From Morganella morganii (lineage in GTDB: Bacteria > Pseudomonadota > Gammaproteobacteria > Enterobacterales > Enterobacteriaceae), in the NCBI RefSeq assembly GCF_019402645.1, contig NZ_VKKS01000001.1:2912811-2976810 (forward strand): 64,000 nucleotides of DNA, given 5' to 3'. The notes below the pieces were generated by a model. It made no database searches. It was not told the origin of the DNA and saw only the letters and a program-made list of their open reading frames with translations. Positions 22,408 through 33,045 of this stretch are shown here, piece after piece (position 1 is the first letter of the stretch; each line of letters begins with the position of its first letter). Position numbers and translations under genes: made by a program.

Positions 22408-23340
22408 TTATGCACTTATCTGACGTGCGCCTTTGAGATCGAGACGACACAGATGGACAAACCCTTCGCTGTTCTGCAAATACTGTGTGTTAAAGACATC
22501 CGCCACCAGCTCCGCTGCTGATTTGCTGTCACAGACCGCAAACAGTGTCGGCCCGGAGCCGGAAATGCCGCATGCCTTCGCGCCGCAGGCAAGCACCTGC
22601 TCACGGACAGCATCAAAATTCGGCAGCAATTCACGGCGGTACGGCTCCGCCACCACGTCGCGGATCATGGCCGCGGCCAAATCGGCCTGCCCGGTATGGC
22701 AGGCATGGATAAATCCGGCCAGATTGCGTCCGTGACTGACAATATCCGCCCGCGAATAGGTAGCCGGTAAAATTGCCCGTGCCTGCGCCGTAGAGACTTT
22801 AATCCCCGGATACGCCATCACCCAGTACCAGTGTTCAAACCCCGGTACCGTCTGGCTGACACTGCTGCCGGTTTCAATGTTGAGCTGTAATCCGCCCAGG
22901 AAACAAGGTGCGACATTGTCATAATGCACACTGCCGGAGATACGCCCTTCCATTTCCCCCATCAGGCGCAGCAGTGATATCTCATCCATCGGCCTGCCGG
23001 TGTATTCATTCAGCGCCACCAGCGCGGCCACCACAGAGCAGGCGCTGGAACCCAGCCCCGACCCCACCGGCATATTTTTTTCCAGCACCATGGCAACCGG
23101 CAGATCATCATTAATAATCTCACTGAACCGCTCACGGCACTGATACACAATATTGTGCTTCGGATTCACCGGCAGTTTACCGGCAAAACGCCCGCTGTTT
23201 CTGAGTGAAAACGTCTCTGCTTTCGCGATGGACACACAGTCGCCGAGCAGTGCCCCGCTGACCGGAAACACTGCCGCACCCAGCACATCAAACCCCACAC
23301 TCACATTCCCGATTGACGCCGGTGCATAAATTTTTATCAC
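22408..23340 (-). CDS. thrB: Homoserine kinase
   Basis: A GHMP-family kinase that phosphorylates homoserine. The 310 residues include the ATP loop [19 protein letters not shown] (about 92-110) and the C-terminal [15 protein letters not shown]. It lies 3 nt after thrA and 9 nt before thrC. Confidence 0.97.
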   Translation of the reverse strand: MIKIYAPASIGNVSVGFDVLGAAVFPVSGALLGDCVSIAKAETFSLRNSGRFAGKLPVNPKHNIVYQCRERFSEIINDDLPVAMVLEKNMPVGSGLGSSACSVVAALVALNEYTGRPMDEISLLRLMGEMEGRISGSVHYDNVAPCFLGGLQLNIETGSSVSQTVPGFEHWYWVMAYPGIKVSTAQARAILPATYSRADIVSHGRNLAGFIHACHTGQADLAAAMIRDVVAEPYRRELLPNFDAVREQVLACGAKACGISGSGPTLFAVCDSKSAAELVADVFNTQYLQNSEGFVHLCRLDLKGARQISA

Positions 23341-23343
23341 GTT

Positions 23344-25803
23344 TTACACTCCCAGTTTCCATGACATTGTCCGCAGCACGTCCGCAAACACCCCTGCCGC
23401 TGTCACATCATTCCCCGCGCCGTAACCGCGCAGTACCAGCGGAATAGGCTGATAGTAGCGGGTATAAAACGCCAGGGCGTTTTCACCGTTTTTCACTTTA
23501 TACAGCGGATCATTACCGTCCGCTTCTGTGATTTTCACCTGACAGCAGCCATGATCAATGATGCCAACATAACGTAAAACGCGGCCTGCTTCTGCGGCTT
23601 TCGCCACACGCGCAGCAAAGGCTGCATCCAGAGACGGCAGGTTCGCCATAAAGGTGTTCACATCCCCGGAGGCATCAAAGTCCGGCGGCAGCACAGAATC
23701 CACCTCAATATCCGATAATTCGAGGGAGAGCCCGGCTTCACGGGCGAGGATCAGCAGTTTGCGCGCCACATCCATCCCGGAGAGGTCATCACGCGGGTCC
23801 GGCTCGGTAAAGCCTTTGGCTTTGGCTACCGCCGTTGCCTCAGACAATGACATCCCTTCATCCAGCATACCGAAAATAAAGGAGAGCGAACCGGACAGAA
23901 TGCCGCTGAACTGCACCAGCTCATCCCCCGCATTGAGCAGGTTTTGCAGGTTTTCAATCACCGGCAGCCCGGCGCCGACGTTCGTGTCATAACGGAACTG
24001 ACGTTTTGAGGCCGCTGCTGCGCTGCGAAGTTCATGGTAATAATCCATGGACAGGGTGTTGGCTTTTTTGTTCGGCGTCACCACGTTGAAACCATCTTTC
24101 AGGAAAGATGCATATTGCAGGGCGATTTCCTCATTCGAGGTACAATCCACAATCACCGGGTTGAGGAAGTGATACTCTTTTTCCAGCCGGATAAGACGGC
24201 TGAGGCTGAACGGCTCTTTTGCCTGCGACAGTGACTGACGCCAGTCCTGTAAATCAATACCGCGCATGTTGGTCAGCATAGCTTTTGAGTTGGCAATGCC
24301 GCACACCCGCAGATCGATACTCCTGGCTTTCAGCCAGGCCTGCTGGCGGTGGATTTGCTCCAGCAGCGCACTGCCGACCCCGCCGGTGCCCACCACAAAG
24401 ACCTCCACAATACGGTCAGTGTTAAACAACATCTGGTGGCACAGGCGCACACCGGCGGCGGCGAGGTCATTATCCACCACAGCAGAAATTGAACGTTCGG
24501 ACGAGCCCTGCGCGATCGCGATGATATTGATGTTGGCGCGGGTCAGTGCCGAAAAGAAACGCGCGGAAATACCTTTGAGTGTCCGCATACCATCCCCGAC
24601 CACGGAGACGATTGCCAGGTTATCCAGCACATCCAGCGGGTCGAGCACACCCTCTTTCAGCTCCAGATAAAACTCTTCTTCCAGTGCCTGCTGAGTGCGG
24701 GCTTTATCTTTCTGCGCCACACAGAAACTGATACTGTATTCGGAAGATGACTGTGTAATCAGCACAATGGAAATATTACGCCGCGACATCACGGTAAACA
24801 CCCGTGCCGCCATCCCGACCATCCCTTTCATACCCGGCCCGGAGACGTTAAACATCGCCATATTATTCAGATTGGTGATCCCCTTCACCGGCAGGCTGTC
24901 ATCACGCTGACCGTCACCAATCAGTGTGCCCGGCGCGTCCGGATTGAGGGTATTTTTAATCAGGCACGGGATCTGGAACTGCGCAATCGGCGCAATAGTG
25001 CGCGGATGCAGAACTTTTGCCCCGAAATAAGAGAGCTCCATCGCCTCCTGATAAGACATGCCTTTCAGCAAACGGGCATCCGGTACAAAACGCGGGTCAC
25101 AGGTATATACGCCATCCACATCAGTCCAGATCTCACAGCAGGAGGCGCGCAGACATGCCGCCAGTACCGCCGCAGAATAGTCAGAACCGTTGCGCCCCAG
25201 CACCACCAGTTCGCCGTTTTCATTACCGGCCGTAAATCCCGCCATCAGGATGATGTGATCTGACGGAATATTCAGCGCAGCAATACGTTTTGTTGATTCA
25301 TGGATATCAACTGTGGATTCCAGATAACCGCCGACCGCCAGCAGATTGGCCACCGGGTCAATCACCGTGACCTTATGACCCCGGGCTTTCAGCAGTGATG
25401 CCATCACCGCAATGGAAAAACGCTCGCCGCAGCTGATCATATTGGCATTGATGCTGTCCGGACACTGCCCAAGCAGTGACACACCGTGCAGTACCTGACG
25501 GATCCGGCTGATTTCCTGCTCAGTTTCGTGCTTCAGCCGGTCATATTCAAAGCCCGGCACGGCATCACGTAATCCGTCCAGAATCGCCCCGAGAATGGCG
25601 GCGGCATCGTGTACCAGAGTATTTGCTTCCTGTCCGCTGACGGTCTGTTCCACCATCGCCACTAAGTAATTAGTGATTTTCGCCGGTGCGGAAAGCACCA
25701 TCGCGAGCTGTCCCTGCGCGAGTTTTGTCTCTGCAATTCCTGCGATGTTCAGTATACGATCCGCATTTGCCACGGATGTTCCGCCAAATTTAAGTACACG
25801 CAT
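23344..25803 (-). CDS. thrA: Bifunctional aspartokinase I / homoserine dehydrogenase I
   Basis: The enzyme phosphorylates aspartate and reduces aspartate semialdehyde to homoserine. It has 819 residues: aspartokinase domain (1-about 250, beginning [18 protein letters not shown]), two ACT domains (about 310-460) for threonine feedback, and a homoserine dehydrogenase domain from about 465 with [17 protein letters not shown]. It is the first structural gene of thrABC, downstream of the attenuator. Confidence 0.98.
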   Translation of the reverse strand: MRVLKFGGTSVANADRILNIAGIAETKLAQGQLAMVLSAPAKITNYLVAMVEQTVSGQEANTLVHDAAAILGAILDGLRDAVPGFEYDRLKHETEQEISRIRQVLHGVSLLGQCPDSINANMISCGERFSIAVMASLLKARGHKVTVIDPVANLLAVGGYLESTVDIHESTKRIAALNIPSDHIILMAGFTAGNENGELVVLGRNGSDYSAAVLAACLRASCCEIWTDVDGVYTCDPRFVPDARLLKGMSYQEAMELSYFGAKVLHPRTIAPIAQFQIPCLIKNTLNPDAPGTLIGDGQRDDSLPVKGITNLNNMAMFNVSGPGMKGMVGMAARVFTVMSRRNISIVLITQSSSEYSISFCVAQKDKARTQQALEEEFYLELKEGVLDPLDVLDNLAIVSVVGDGMRTLKGISARFFSALTRANINIIAIAQGSSERSISAVVDNDLAAAGVRLCHQMLFNTDRIVEVFVVGTGGVGSALLEQIHRQQAWLKARSIDLRVCGIANSKAMLTNMRGIDLQDWRQSLSQAKEPFSLSRLIRLEKEYHFLNPVIVDCTSNEEIALQYASFLKDGFNVVTPNKKANTLSMDYYHELRSAAAASKRQFRYDTNVGAGLPVIENLQNLLNAGDELVQFSGILSGSLSFIFGMLDEGMSLSEATAVAKAKGFTEPDPRDDLSGMDVARKLLILAREAGLSLELSDIEVDSVLPPDFDASGDVNTFMANLPSLDAAFAARVAKAAEAGRVLRYVGIIDHGCCQVKITEADGNDPLYKVKNGENALAFYTRYYQPIPLVLRGYGAGNDVTAAGVFADVLRTMSWKLGV

Positions 25804-25831
25804 GTGTCACCTGCTCCTGCCGTTTTTAGTC

Positions 25832-25869
25832 CAAAAAAAAGCCCGCACAGTCATTGTGCGGGCTTTTTT
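25832..25869 (-). terminator. Attenuator terminator of the thr operon
   Basis: On the minus strand GCCCGCACA / TGTGCGGGC (loop ATGAC) is followed by eight U. It lies 20 nt after the thrL stop codon and 30 nt before thrA, the classical attenuator position. Confidence 0.92.
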
Positions 25870-25887
25870 CGTGATTTCAGATATGCG

Positions 25888-25956
25888 TCAGCCCGCACCG
25901 CCGGTGGTAATGGTGGTGGTCGTAATAATAATCATGGTCAGGCTGTGATTACGCAT
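25888..25956 (-). CDS. thrL: thr operon leader peptide
   Basis: A 22-residue leader, MRNHSLTMIIITTTTITT followed by GGAG, with seven Thr and four Ile codons. Stalling at these codons when charged tRNA-Thr or tRNA-Ile is scarce prevents the attenuator at 25832-25869 from forming and lets transcription enter thrA. The gene is easy to miss because of its size, but its content and position are diagnostic. Confidence 0.95.
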   Translation of the reverse strand: MRNHSLTMIIITTTTITTGGAG

Positions 25957-26332
25957 GGGGTTCCTGTCTGTCATTTGTCTGATTAACCCTATTACGGTTA
26001 AAGGAAAGGCGGGTTGATGTCAAATTATTCTTCAGATTTGCCTGCAGAATCAGACAATTTGAATCTGATCACATATCAGAATAAAAAGAAATTACGGCAA
26101 ATTAACACGGTTATCATCTCATCAACCGGCATTTAATTTTACAGAACCGGGAGTTTCTGTACTTTTTCACTTTTATCGTACAGGTTGCATTTTTCGCTGG
26201 TTATCCGGCATAAAAATGTACAATAATCAGACAAATCAGATATAATACTTAACATTGTATTTCTATTTATTTGACAATCATTAAAACTGGCAATTAACAA
26301 TTGAAAGTTGTGTTAACGTGCTACAATTGATT
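25957..26332. other. Intergenic region between thrL and arcA, thr-proximal part
   Basis: AT-rich sequence that must contain the thr promoter on the minus strand and the distal arcA control region on the plus strand. E. coli has yjtD and yjjY in this interval; neither is visible here. Confidence 0.5.
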
Positions 26333-26346
26333 TTGATATGTATCAA
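26333..26346 (+). promoter_or_regulatory. FNR box upstream of arcA
   Basis: TTGATATGTATCAA matches the FNR consensus TTGAT-N4-ATCAA exactly and lies about 245 nt before the arcA start codon. FNR activation of arcA is known in E. coli, so the site probably links arcA expression to oxygen limitation. Confidence 0.7.
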
Positions 26347-26589
26347 CAAAGGTTAGATTTCCGGATGGTAAATGATTGGGTTGCTGTTATATTGGTGTTA
26401 ATAGACTAATATTGGTACGAATCGTTTCAATTCTTTACGTTCTGAGTTGAGTGATTGTTAAAATGCGGTCTGAACAAGATTTTTTTCTGTTCGTGGTGAT
26501 ATGCCGGACATAACCACAACGATACCGGCACAGGTTACACGGACAAATAATCAGATTTCTTATTATTCTAAGTAATTTAGGTAGCGACT

Positions 26590-27306
26590 ATGCAAACCCC
26601 GCATATTTTAATTGTTGAAGATGAGATCGTCACACGTAACACCCTGAAAAGTATTTTCGAAGCAGAGGGTTACGTGGTACATGAAGCCACTGACGGTGCA
26701 GAGATGCACAATGTGCTGTCAGACCATGATATCAATTTGGTTATCATGGACATCAACCTCCCGGGAAAAAATGGTCTGTTGCTGGCGCGTGAGCTCCGCG
26801 AACAGGCAAATGTGGCACTGATGTTCTTAACCGGCCGTGATAATGAAGTGGATAAAATCCTCGGTCTGGAAATCGGTGCTGATGACTATATCACCAAGCC
26901 GTTTAACCCGCGTGAACTGACTATCCGCGCACGTAACTTACTGTCACGGACAATGAATCTGGCCGGCGGCAGCGAAGAGCGCCGCAGTGTGGAAAGCTAC
27001 AGGTTCAACGGCTGGGAACTGGATATCAACAGTCGTTCATTAATCGGACCAACCGGCGAGCAGTACAAACTGCCGCGCAGTGAATTCCGTGCGATGCTGC
27101 ATTTCTGTGAGAATCCGGGCAAAATTCAGACCCGTGCTGAACTGCTGAAGAAAATGACCGGCCGTGAACTGAAACCGCATGACCGTACTGTGGATGTCAC
27201 CATCCGCCGTATCCGCAAGCATTTCGAGTCCACACCGGATACACCGGAAATCATCGCCACTATCCACGGCGAAGGTTACCGGTTCTGTGGCGACCTCGAA
27301 GAGTAA
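26590..27306 (+). CDS. arcA: Two-component response regulator ArcA
   Basis: The aerobic/anaerobic respiration control regulator, phosphorylated by ArcB. It has 238 residues: a receiver domain (1-about 120) with Asp54 in VIMDINLPG and Lys in [10 protein letters not shown], and an OmpR-type winged-helix DNA-binding domain (about 135-235) with [16 protein letters not shown]. The leader of nearly 250 nt carries an FNR box. It is convergent with creA. Confidence 0.98.
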   Translation: MQTPHILIVEDEIVTRNTLKSIFEAEGYVVHEATDGAEMHNVLSDHDINLVIMDINLPGKNGLLLARELREQANVALMFLTGRDNEVDKILGLEIGADDYITKPFNPRELTIRARNLLSRTMNLAGGSEERRSVESYRFNGWELDINSRSLIGPTGEQYKLPRSEFRAMLHFCENPGKIQTRAELLKKMTGRELKPHDRTVDVTIRRIRKHFESTPDTPEIIATIHGEGYRFCGDLEE

Positions 27307-27332
27307 TCTTCCGCTGCGGTAACACATATACA

Positions 27333-27371
27333 AAATCCCCGGCGCCGCTCTGCGTCACCGGGGATTTGTTG
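27333..27371. terminator. Terminator between arcA and creA
   Basis: A 10-bp stem (AAATCCCCGG / CCGGGGATTT) encloses a 15-nt loop and has short T/A tracts on both sides; it can serve the convergent arcA and creA. Confidence 0.75.
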
Positions 27372-27385
27372 TTGCTGTTATCCGG

Positions 27386-27877
27386 TTATTTATCCCACGG
27401 AATAATCGGCACCGCACTCAGGGCATTCTTCGGCGAACCATCGACCACTTTGTCTGAATAGGCCAGATAAATCAGCGCGTGTCGTTTCTCGTCATAGAAA
27501 CGAACAACCTGTAACTTCTTGAATACCATTGATGTTCTTTTCTGAAACACCACCTGACCTTTATCTTTACGGCCTTTTTTCACTTTGTCACTGACCGTGA
27601 CCGGTCCGACCTGCCGGCAGGAAATCGCAGCATCTGAGGTATCTTCCGCCAGACCCAGCCCGCCTTTGATCCCGCCGGTTTTTGCCCGGCTCAGGTAGCA
27701 GGTAATGTTTTCCACGTCAGGATCATCAAAGGCTTCCACCACAATTTTGTGGTCCGGCCCCAGAATTTTGAATACGGTGTCCACAGAGCCGATTTCTTCA
27801 CCATGACTCAAAAAGGATAACGAACTCAATGAAATAGCTGTAATAATTCCCAGTATAGACCGGCGAGTCTGATTCAT
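27386..27877 (-). CDS. creA: CreA family periplasmic protein
   Basis: A 163-residue exported protein of unknown biochemical function. The N-terminus has a hydrophobic signal segment ([20 protein letters not shown]) and the mature part carries the family sequences [30 protein letters not shown] and [20 protein letters not shown]. In E. coli it precedes creBCD; here arcA is the next gene, so the two-component system is absent from this place. Confidence 0.92.
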   Translation of the reverse strand: MNQTRRSILGIITAISLSSLSFLSHGEEIGSVDTVFKILGPDHKIVVEAFDDPDVENITCYLSRAKTGGIKGGLGLAEDTSDAAISCRQVGPVTVSDKVKKGRKDKGQVVFQKRTSMVFKKLQVVRFYDEKRHALIYLAYSDKVVDGSPKNALSAVPIIPWDK

Positions 27878-28087
27878 AATCTTAATAGCCCAAGAAAATC
27901 ATTTGAAAATTGTATGATTTTAAAGATAATCCATCTTACGAGTTTATGATAGTCGCCCTGTTCTTAAAACATTTTTCCGGCCAAAAGTAAGAATTGGTAA
28001 ATGATTATCTCGTTGATAATCACTCAGGTTAGAATATAAATTCGTTATATCTTTTTCAGAACTTCATCAATCCAATAAGGGAGATGT

Positions 28088-29011
28088 ATGGATCAGACCA
28101 GCATCATTCGCGATTTGCTCCGTTGGTTAGATGAGCATTTAGATCAGCCACTTTCCCTCGATAATGTCGCTGCGAAGGCGGGCTACTCCAAGTGGCATTT
28201 ACAACGAATGTTCAAGGACGTCACCGGTGAGGCTATAGGTGCTTATATCCGGGCACGTCGTTTGTCACGCGCAGCTATTGCACTGCGGCTGACTGCCCGT
28301 CCCATTTTAGATATCGCATTACAGTATCGTTTCGATTCTCAGCAAACCTTTACACGCGCATTCAAGAAACAGTTTAATAAAACACCTGCGCTGTACCGCC
28401 GTCTTGACGAATGGTGCTCTGACGGAATTTGCTCTGCAATCCGGCTTGATGACACGCCGCTGCCTGAGCACGAGTTTGTCACTCTGCCGGCACGCACAGT
28501 AACCGGTATTGAACACAGTTGTTCACACCGTCTGGAAGACTGGGCAACTGCCTGTACGCATATGCGTCAGGAGTTCTGGCTGCATCATATTTCTGTGGCG
28601 AAAACTATCCCGGATTATGTTTACGGGCTTTACAGCACCACCCGCAATCCGGACAAAGAAGATGAACAGACTGTCAATTACACCACTGCTGTGGATACTG
28701 AATTTGCTGCCTTTACCACTGAGGAAAATGTTCACGAACTGGAGATGCCCGGCGGTGAATATCTCTGCTTCACCTTCAGCGGTATTCCTTACCGCGGTGC
28801 GATGCAGGAATTTCTGTTCACCATTTACGGCCAGTGCGTACCGCACCTGGGGATCACCCGCCGCCGCGGTTACGATATTGAGTGTTATAAACTGAGAAAA
28901 GGAACTGATATCCGCTATCCGGATGACGCTGATGCGGATGAGACAGACCCGCGCCATCACATCGGGGAATTTAAATACTACATTCCTGTCAGACGTAACC
29001 CGCAGCCATAA
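28088..29011 (+). CDS. rob: AraC-family regulator Rob
   Basis: A MarA/SoxS/Rob-type activator of drug, solvent and superoxide resistance genes. Residues 1-105 form two HTH motifs (LSLDNVAAKAGYSKWHLQRM; RPILDIALQYRFDSQQTFTR) nearly identical to E. coli Rob; residues 120-305 form the GyrI-like ligand domain that distinguishes Rob from MarA and SoxS. The 307 residues are slightly longer than E. coli Rob (289). It is divergent from creA. Confidence 0.95.
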   Translation: MDQTSIIRDLLRWLDEHLDQPLSLDNVAAKAGYSKWHLQRMFKDVTGEAIGAYIRARRLSRAAIALRLTARPILDIALQYRFDSQQTFTRAFKKQFNKTPALYRRLDEWCSDGICSAIRLDDTPLPEHEFVTLPARTVTGIEHSCSHRLEDWATACTHMRQEFWLHHISVAKTIPDYVYGLYSTTRNPDKEDEQTVNYTTAVDTEFAAFTTEENVHELEMPGGEYLCFTFSGIPYRGAMQEFLFTIYGQCVPHLGITRRRGYDIECYKLRKGTDIRYPDDADADETDPRHHIGEFKYYIPVRRNPQP

Positions 29012-29083
29012 TACTGCCGCAGAACAAACACCGCCGCCGGTGGTGTCTTGTTCACCCGGGCGGTGTCTGATTCACCGGTTCAC

Positions 29084-29731
29084 TCAGCGCTGTACTTCAT
29101 CCAGCGCCTGCAGACTCAGATGTGTGGTGTCACCGGCCGTCTCAACAACCCAGCCATCTGCCAGCCACGGGCTTTCCTGATACTCCAGCACGGATAATGA
29201 ACAATTGCGCAGACGCAGACGGCGTTCCGCATAAGCCGGCAGTCCGAGCACGGAGCCAATCAGGCATCCCAGTGCAATACCGTGACTGACCAGCAGGACT
29301 TTGCTGCCTTCCGGCAAATCCAGAGTGCTTTCCAGCGCTGCCCGCATCCGGCTTTCCAGCTCCGCGAGTGATTCACCTTCCGGGATACGCCCGTCTTCCG
29401 CACCGTTAAGCAGACTCTGACGCCAGCTCTCTTCTTCTGCGGTCAGGGTATGAATCTGACGTTTTTCCAGCACGCCCATATTGAGCTCACGCAGACGCGG
29501 GTCGGCAAGCACCTCACAGCCGCAGACCGCAGCGATCAGCTTCGCGGTCTGCTGTGTGCGGCTCAGATCACTGGCAATAATATGAGTGATACCCTCATTT
29601 TTCAGACGTGCGGCAACCTGCTTCGCCTGATCAATACCATTTTGTGTTAACGGGCTGTCAGAATGACCCTGGATGCGGCGCTGAACGTTCCATTCAGTTT
29701 CACCGTGACGGACAAGAAATACCTGTGACAT
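29084..29731 (-). CDS. gpmB: Histidine phosphatase family protein GpmB
   Basis: A phosphoglycerate-mutase-like histidine phosphatase. I use the ATG at 29731, which gives 215 residues as in E. coli; an in-frame TTG 9 nt upstream is less likely. The catalytic RHG lies in VFLVRHGETEWN at the N-terminus, and the second histidine in VLLVSHGIALG (about 150). It lies between rob and yjjX. A weak hairpin (CACCGCC / GGTGGTG) around 29026-29048 separates it from rob. Confidence 0.94.
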   Translation of the reverse strand: MSQVFLVRHGETEWNVQRRIQGHSDSPLTQNGIDQAKQVAARLKNEGITHIIASDLSRTQQTAKLIAAVCGCEVLADPRLRELNMGVLEKRQIHTLTAEEESWRQSLLNGAEDGRIPEGESLAELESRMRAALESTLDLPEGSKVLLVSHGIALGCLIGSVLGLPAYAERRLRLRNCSLSVLEYQESPWLADGWVVETAGDTTHLSLQALDEVQR

Positions 29732-29920
29732 AACTATCAATCTCTGCTTTTACTGTGTGAAAGTCTGATTACCCCGCTACCATACCGTAAAAACATTCCC
29801 GGGATCACGCTTTATCCCTGAAACAATTTCACTGCACCGCTGCGTCTAAAAAAATCTGCGGAAAGCCGCCAATATTCGCTATACTGCGGCAAACAAAATT
29901 ACGTGGATAGTTTAATTATC

Positions 29921-30457
29921 ATGTTTCATATTATCGCAGCAACGACTAATCCGGCCAAAATTCAGGCTATCCGTTCCGCTTTTGACGTGGTACTGGGTAA
30001 CGGCAATTTTGATATTGAAGATGTGAATGTGGACAGCAGTGTGCCGCAACAGCCTATCGGGAATACCGAAACCCGTACCGGTGCCCGCCAGCGCGTCAAT
30101 GCTGCCCGTCAGGTCAGACCGGAAGCGGATTTTTGGGTTGGTGTTGAAGCGGGTATTGAAGGCGATATGACTTTTGCCTGGATTGTGGTCGAACACCGCC
30201 AGTTGCGCGGGGAATCCCGTTCTGCCAGCCTGATGCTGCCGGAAAAAATTCTCGCGGGGATCCGCGAAGGGCGCGAACTGGGTGATGAAATGGCCGACCT
30301 GACCGGAGTGGAAGATATCAAACAAAAAGGCGGGGCGATCGGTTTCTTCACCGGCGGCGCGCTGACCCGGACCAGTGTCTATGAGCAGGCGATTATCCTG
30401 GCGCTGGTACCTATCCGGCACGAAATTTATAAATCACTGAATACCAAAGAATCCTGA
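29921..30457 (+). CDS. yjjX: Inosine/xanthosine triphosphatase
   Basis: It removes non-canonical purine triphosphates (ITP/XTP) and is linked to oxidative stress. The ATG at 29921 begins [18 protein letters not shown], the family N-terminus; an in-frame GTG at 29903 would add six residues. At 178 residues it is slightly longer than the E. coli protein. Seen are [12 protein letters not shown] and [20 protein letters not shown]. It is divergent from gpmB and convergent with trpR. Confidence 0.94.
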   Translation: MFHIIAATTNPAKIQAIRSAFDVVLGNGNFDIEDVNVDSSVPQQPIGNTETRTGARQRVNAARQVRPEADFWVGVEAGIEGDMTFAWIVVEHRQLRGESRSASLMLPEKILAGIREGRELGDEMADLTGVEDIKQKGGAIGFFTGGALTRTSVYEQAIILALVPIRHEIYKSLNTKES

Positions 30458-30508
30458 TCTGAAAAACCGGACCGGCAGCAACCGGCCCGGTGACCTTTCC
30501 GGCACATC

Positions 30509-30712
30509 ATGCAGCGTAATCATTTACAGAATCTGTTTTTACAGATAGCAGAACGAATGCCGCCGGATACCCTTGCCGCCACACAGAAGTACAGCAGGAA
30601 AGAGATGCTGTGCCGGCAGTTCCGGGATATACAGTTCTATGCACGGCAGTTAAATATCACACCATTTTATCTGTCACAGCTGACCAGAACGTTTTTCAGT
30701 CATTCGCCCAAA
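30509..30712 (+). pseudogene. Fragment of an AraC-family regulator
   Basis: The frame reads MQRNHLQNLFLQIAERMPPD and continues to MLCRQFRDIQFYARQLNITP and FYLSQLTRTFF. The second part matches the start of an AraC DNA-binding domain (x-x-x-F-Y-A-x-x-L-x-I-T-P-x-Y-L-S). The frame then runs into the antisense of trpR and the second HTH is missing. I read it as the remnant of a regulator gene cut by the rearrangement that placed trpR here. Confidence 0.5.
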
Positions 30713-31008
30713 TCGCTGAGCAACTCCTGCTCCAGCCAGGCTTTTACCTCTTCCGGGGCATATTTCAGGCTGTTGGAGCCGCGGGTAATAGTCGCAATTC
30801 CGACTCCCAGTTCACTTTTCAGTTCACGCTGACTCATTTTACCGCGCAGCAGTTCCTCGACGATCCGCACACGCGTGCCGAGCGCCGTGCGTTCATCCGG
30901 GGTAAACAGCAGCTGAAAAAGGTGAGATTCAATATCCTGTGAATAGGCATTGCGCAGCAGGCTGACAAATCGCTGCCAGTCGCTGTCCTGAAGTTGGTCT
31001 GTCGTCAT
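30700..31008 (-). CDS. trpR: Trp operon repressor
   Basis: A tryptophan-dependent repressor of trp, aroH and its own gene. The 102 residues (E. coli 108) include the helix-turn-helix [20 protein letters not shown] (about 58-77) and [13 protein letters not shown] trp operator lies 33 nt upstream, so autoregulation is conserved. The gene follows slt in position. Confidence 0.95.
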   Translation of the reverse strand: MTTDQLQDSDWQRFVSLLRNAYSQDIESHLFQLLFTPDERTALGTRVRIVEELLRGKMSQRELKSELGVGIATITRGSNSLKYAPEEVKAWLEQELLSDLGE

Positions 31009-31040
31009 GTGTCACCCCATAGGATCCGGGAGTACAAAAA

Positions 31041-31058
31041 GTACCCGTTAACTAGTAC
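31041..31058. promoter_or_regulatory. trp operator controlling trpR
   Basis: GTACCCGTTAACTAGTAC is a near-perfect palindrome and closely matches the TrpR operator core CTAGTTAACTAG flanked by GTAC. It lies in the trpR promoter region. Confidence 0.85.
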
Positions 31059-31073
31059 ACACAGGATAACATA

Positions 31074-31109
31074 AGCCCGGTACAGCTGTCTTCTGCTGAA
31101 CCGGGCGGG
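31074..31109 (-). terminator. Possible terminator after slt
   Basis: A long imperfect hairpin (GCCCGGT / ACCGGGC with inner TCAGCA / AGCTGT pairing) lies 11 nt after the slt stop. Its U-tract is poor (TTATGTT), so it is only a candidate. Confidence 0.4.
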
Positions 31110-31119
31110 AAAGGAACGA

Positions 31120-33045
31120 TCAGTAACGCATTGATTGTTCAGAAGGTGTCAGCACATCCGCCGGGCGCTGCCCTTTCAGGAAGTTCTGATAAAAAACATC
31201 AAACGCCAGTACATTCTTCACATAACCCCGGGTTTCAGCGAACGGGATGGTTTCCACGAAAGCAACCGCATCCAGCCGGCCGCCGCTGTTGCTCAGCCAG
31301 CGGGTTACCCGGTTCGGACCTGCATTGTAAGCCGCACTCGCCAGGATCCGGTTCTGACCGAACTGGTTATACACGCCGTTGAGATACGCCGTACCTATCT
31401 CAATATTTTTGCGCGGATTAACCAACTGCGCGGTATTGCTGTAATCCGCAATACCGTTGTCGCGGACAGTCTGGTTTGCCGTTGCCGGCATCAGCTGCAT
31501 CAGCCCGGTCGCACCGACCGGTGAACGCGCCTGCGGGTTCCAGGCGCTTTCCTGACGGGCTATCGCCATCGCATAGCTTTTACTGATATTTTTATTCCGC
31601 GTAAATTCATCAAACTCACTCTGCCAGGCCAGCGGGAAGCGCTCTTCCAGATGATCCCACAGCTTGCCGTTGATCGTCGCCTGTACACTCAGATCCGCCC
31701 AGCCCTGTTCCAGCGCATAACGCGCCAGCTGTGCTTTACGGGCCGGGGTCTGACTACCCACCAGATTCAGCCACTCGGTGCGGGCCAGCCCTTCCATCTG
31801 CCAGTACAGCAGCTCACGGACACGCTGAATTTCCGGCAGATTGCTGATGCTGTTATCCGGTTTATCGGCGGCATTAATCATCATGACATACGGCTTACCC
31901 AGGCGCTGTGCTGCCACCATCGGATAGAACCCGCGGCCCTGCGTGATTTTTTCCAGAATAGCATCAGCGGCCTCTTTATTTCCGCCTTTTTCCAGCAACA
32001 CAGCACGCCAGTACTGCCATTCCTCTTTCTTCTGTGCATCTGCCGGTAACCGGGTCAGCCAGCGATCGAGATCACGGTCATCCGCGTTGCTCAGTGCCAG
32101 GCGCACGCGGCGTTCACGCAGGGTGACAGAATCTGTTTCCTGAATCACTTCATCGCGCCAGACGGCCTGTTCCGGAGTGACATCACTCCCCATATACTGC
32201 CATGCAACGGCATCTTTCAGTTGCTGACGCTCGCTGTCATTCATTTTCTGGGCACGTGCCACACTGTTCAGATCAGCCCGTGCCGCATCCGGTGATTTGC
32301 GGGCATAAGCTGAAAAAGCGGAAATTGTGGCCTGACGCGTAAAATCGGTCGGGCTCAGCTGTGCAAATGTCACCACCGATGCCGGGTTTTTCTGTAAATT
32401 TATCAGCCCGTTGCTGATGGTCTGATAAGACGCGGGCAGGCGTTTGGCCAGATAACTGACCAGAGAGGAATTACTGTTTTTCAGTGCCAGGCTGATACGT
32501 TCCAGGGTACGTTCCGGTGTCAGTCCGCCGGACTGATCCCAGATATCAAATAACTTATCACAGGAGGACGGCAGAGAATTTCCCGCCAGCCAGATCGACT
32601 TAGCCCCGTCCAGAGCCGCCTGACGGTTTCCGGTCTGCCAGTGGGCATAATAGTAGTCACACTTCGCACTGACCGGTTTCGGTTCAGTGGTGCTGAAGCT
32701 GATCAGCCCCTGCCAGTCATTGCGTTTGGCCAGTTCACTGATAAATTTATTTTTCAGACTTGCCGCTGACGGCAGGTTCGGATGAGTGTCCGTAAAATTT
32801 TTTATCTGACCGGGTGTCAGCAGGCTCATATCCTGTGTCAGTTCGCGGTATTCCAGATAAGGATAAAGCGGATAGTCCCGCAGTGACGGCATCAGGCGTT
32901 CCACTTCCGCCATATTATTGGCATCCCATGCGGATTTGACATCCTGATAGCGCTGACGCTGCTCACTCAGTGAATCCGCTGACGCCAGTGCTGAAAACAT
33001 CAGCATGCTGAGGGCTGCCACGCCCGGCCATATACATTTCCTCAT
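31120..33045 (-). CDS. slt: Soluble lytic murein transglycosylase Slt70
   Basis: A periplasmic enzyme that cleaves peptidoglycan glycan strands to 1,6-anhydro products. I start at the ATG at 33045, after AGGAG, giving 641 residues (E. coli 645) and a clean signal peptide (MRKCIWPGVAALSMLMFSAL, then ASA). The long alpha-helical U/L superhelix is followed by the catalytic domain with AIARQESAWNPQARSPVG (catalytic Glu near residue 500) and ATGLMQLMPATA. A frame with 29 extra upstream residues is not preferred. Confidence 0.96.
   Translation of the reverse strand: MRKCIWPGVAALSMLMFSALASADSLSEQRQRYQDVKSAWDANNMAEVERLMPSLRDYPLYPYLEYRELTQDMSLLTPGQIKNFTDTHPNLPSAASLKNKFISELAKRNDWQGLISFSTTEPKPVSAKCDYYYAHWQTGNRQAALDGAKSIWLAGNSLPSSCDKLFDIWDQSGGLTPERTLERISLALKNSNSSLVSYLAKRLPASYQTISNGLINLQKNPASVVTFAQLSPTDFTRQATISAFSAYARKSPDAARADLNSVARAQKMNDSERQQLKDAVAWQYMGSDVTPEQAVWRDEVIQETDSVTLRERRVRLALSNADDRDLDRWLTRLPADAQKKEEWQYWRAVLLEKGGNKEAADAILEKITQGRGFYPMVAAQRLGKPYVMMINAADKPDNSISNLPEIQRVRELLYWQMEGLARTEWLNLVGSQTPARKAQLARYALEQGWADLSVQATINGKLWDHLEERFPLAWQSEFDEFTRNKNISKSYAMAIARQESAWNPQARSPVGATGLMQLMPATANQTVRDNGIADYSNTAQLVNPRKNIEIGTAYLNGVYNQFGQNRILASAAYNAGPNRVTRWLSNSGGRLDAVAFVETIPFAETRGYVKNVLAFDVFYQNFLKGQRPADVLTPSEQSMRY

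Noticed and set aside
30458-30508. Inverted repeat ACCGGACCGG / CCGGCCCGGT after yjjX as a terminator
   Set aside because: The stem is possible but no T-run follows, so it is not listed as a terminator.
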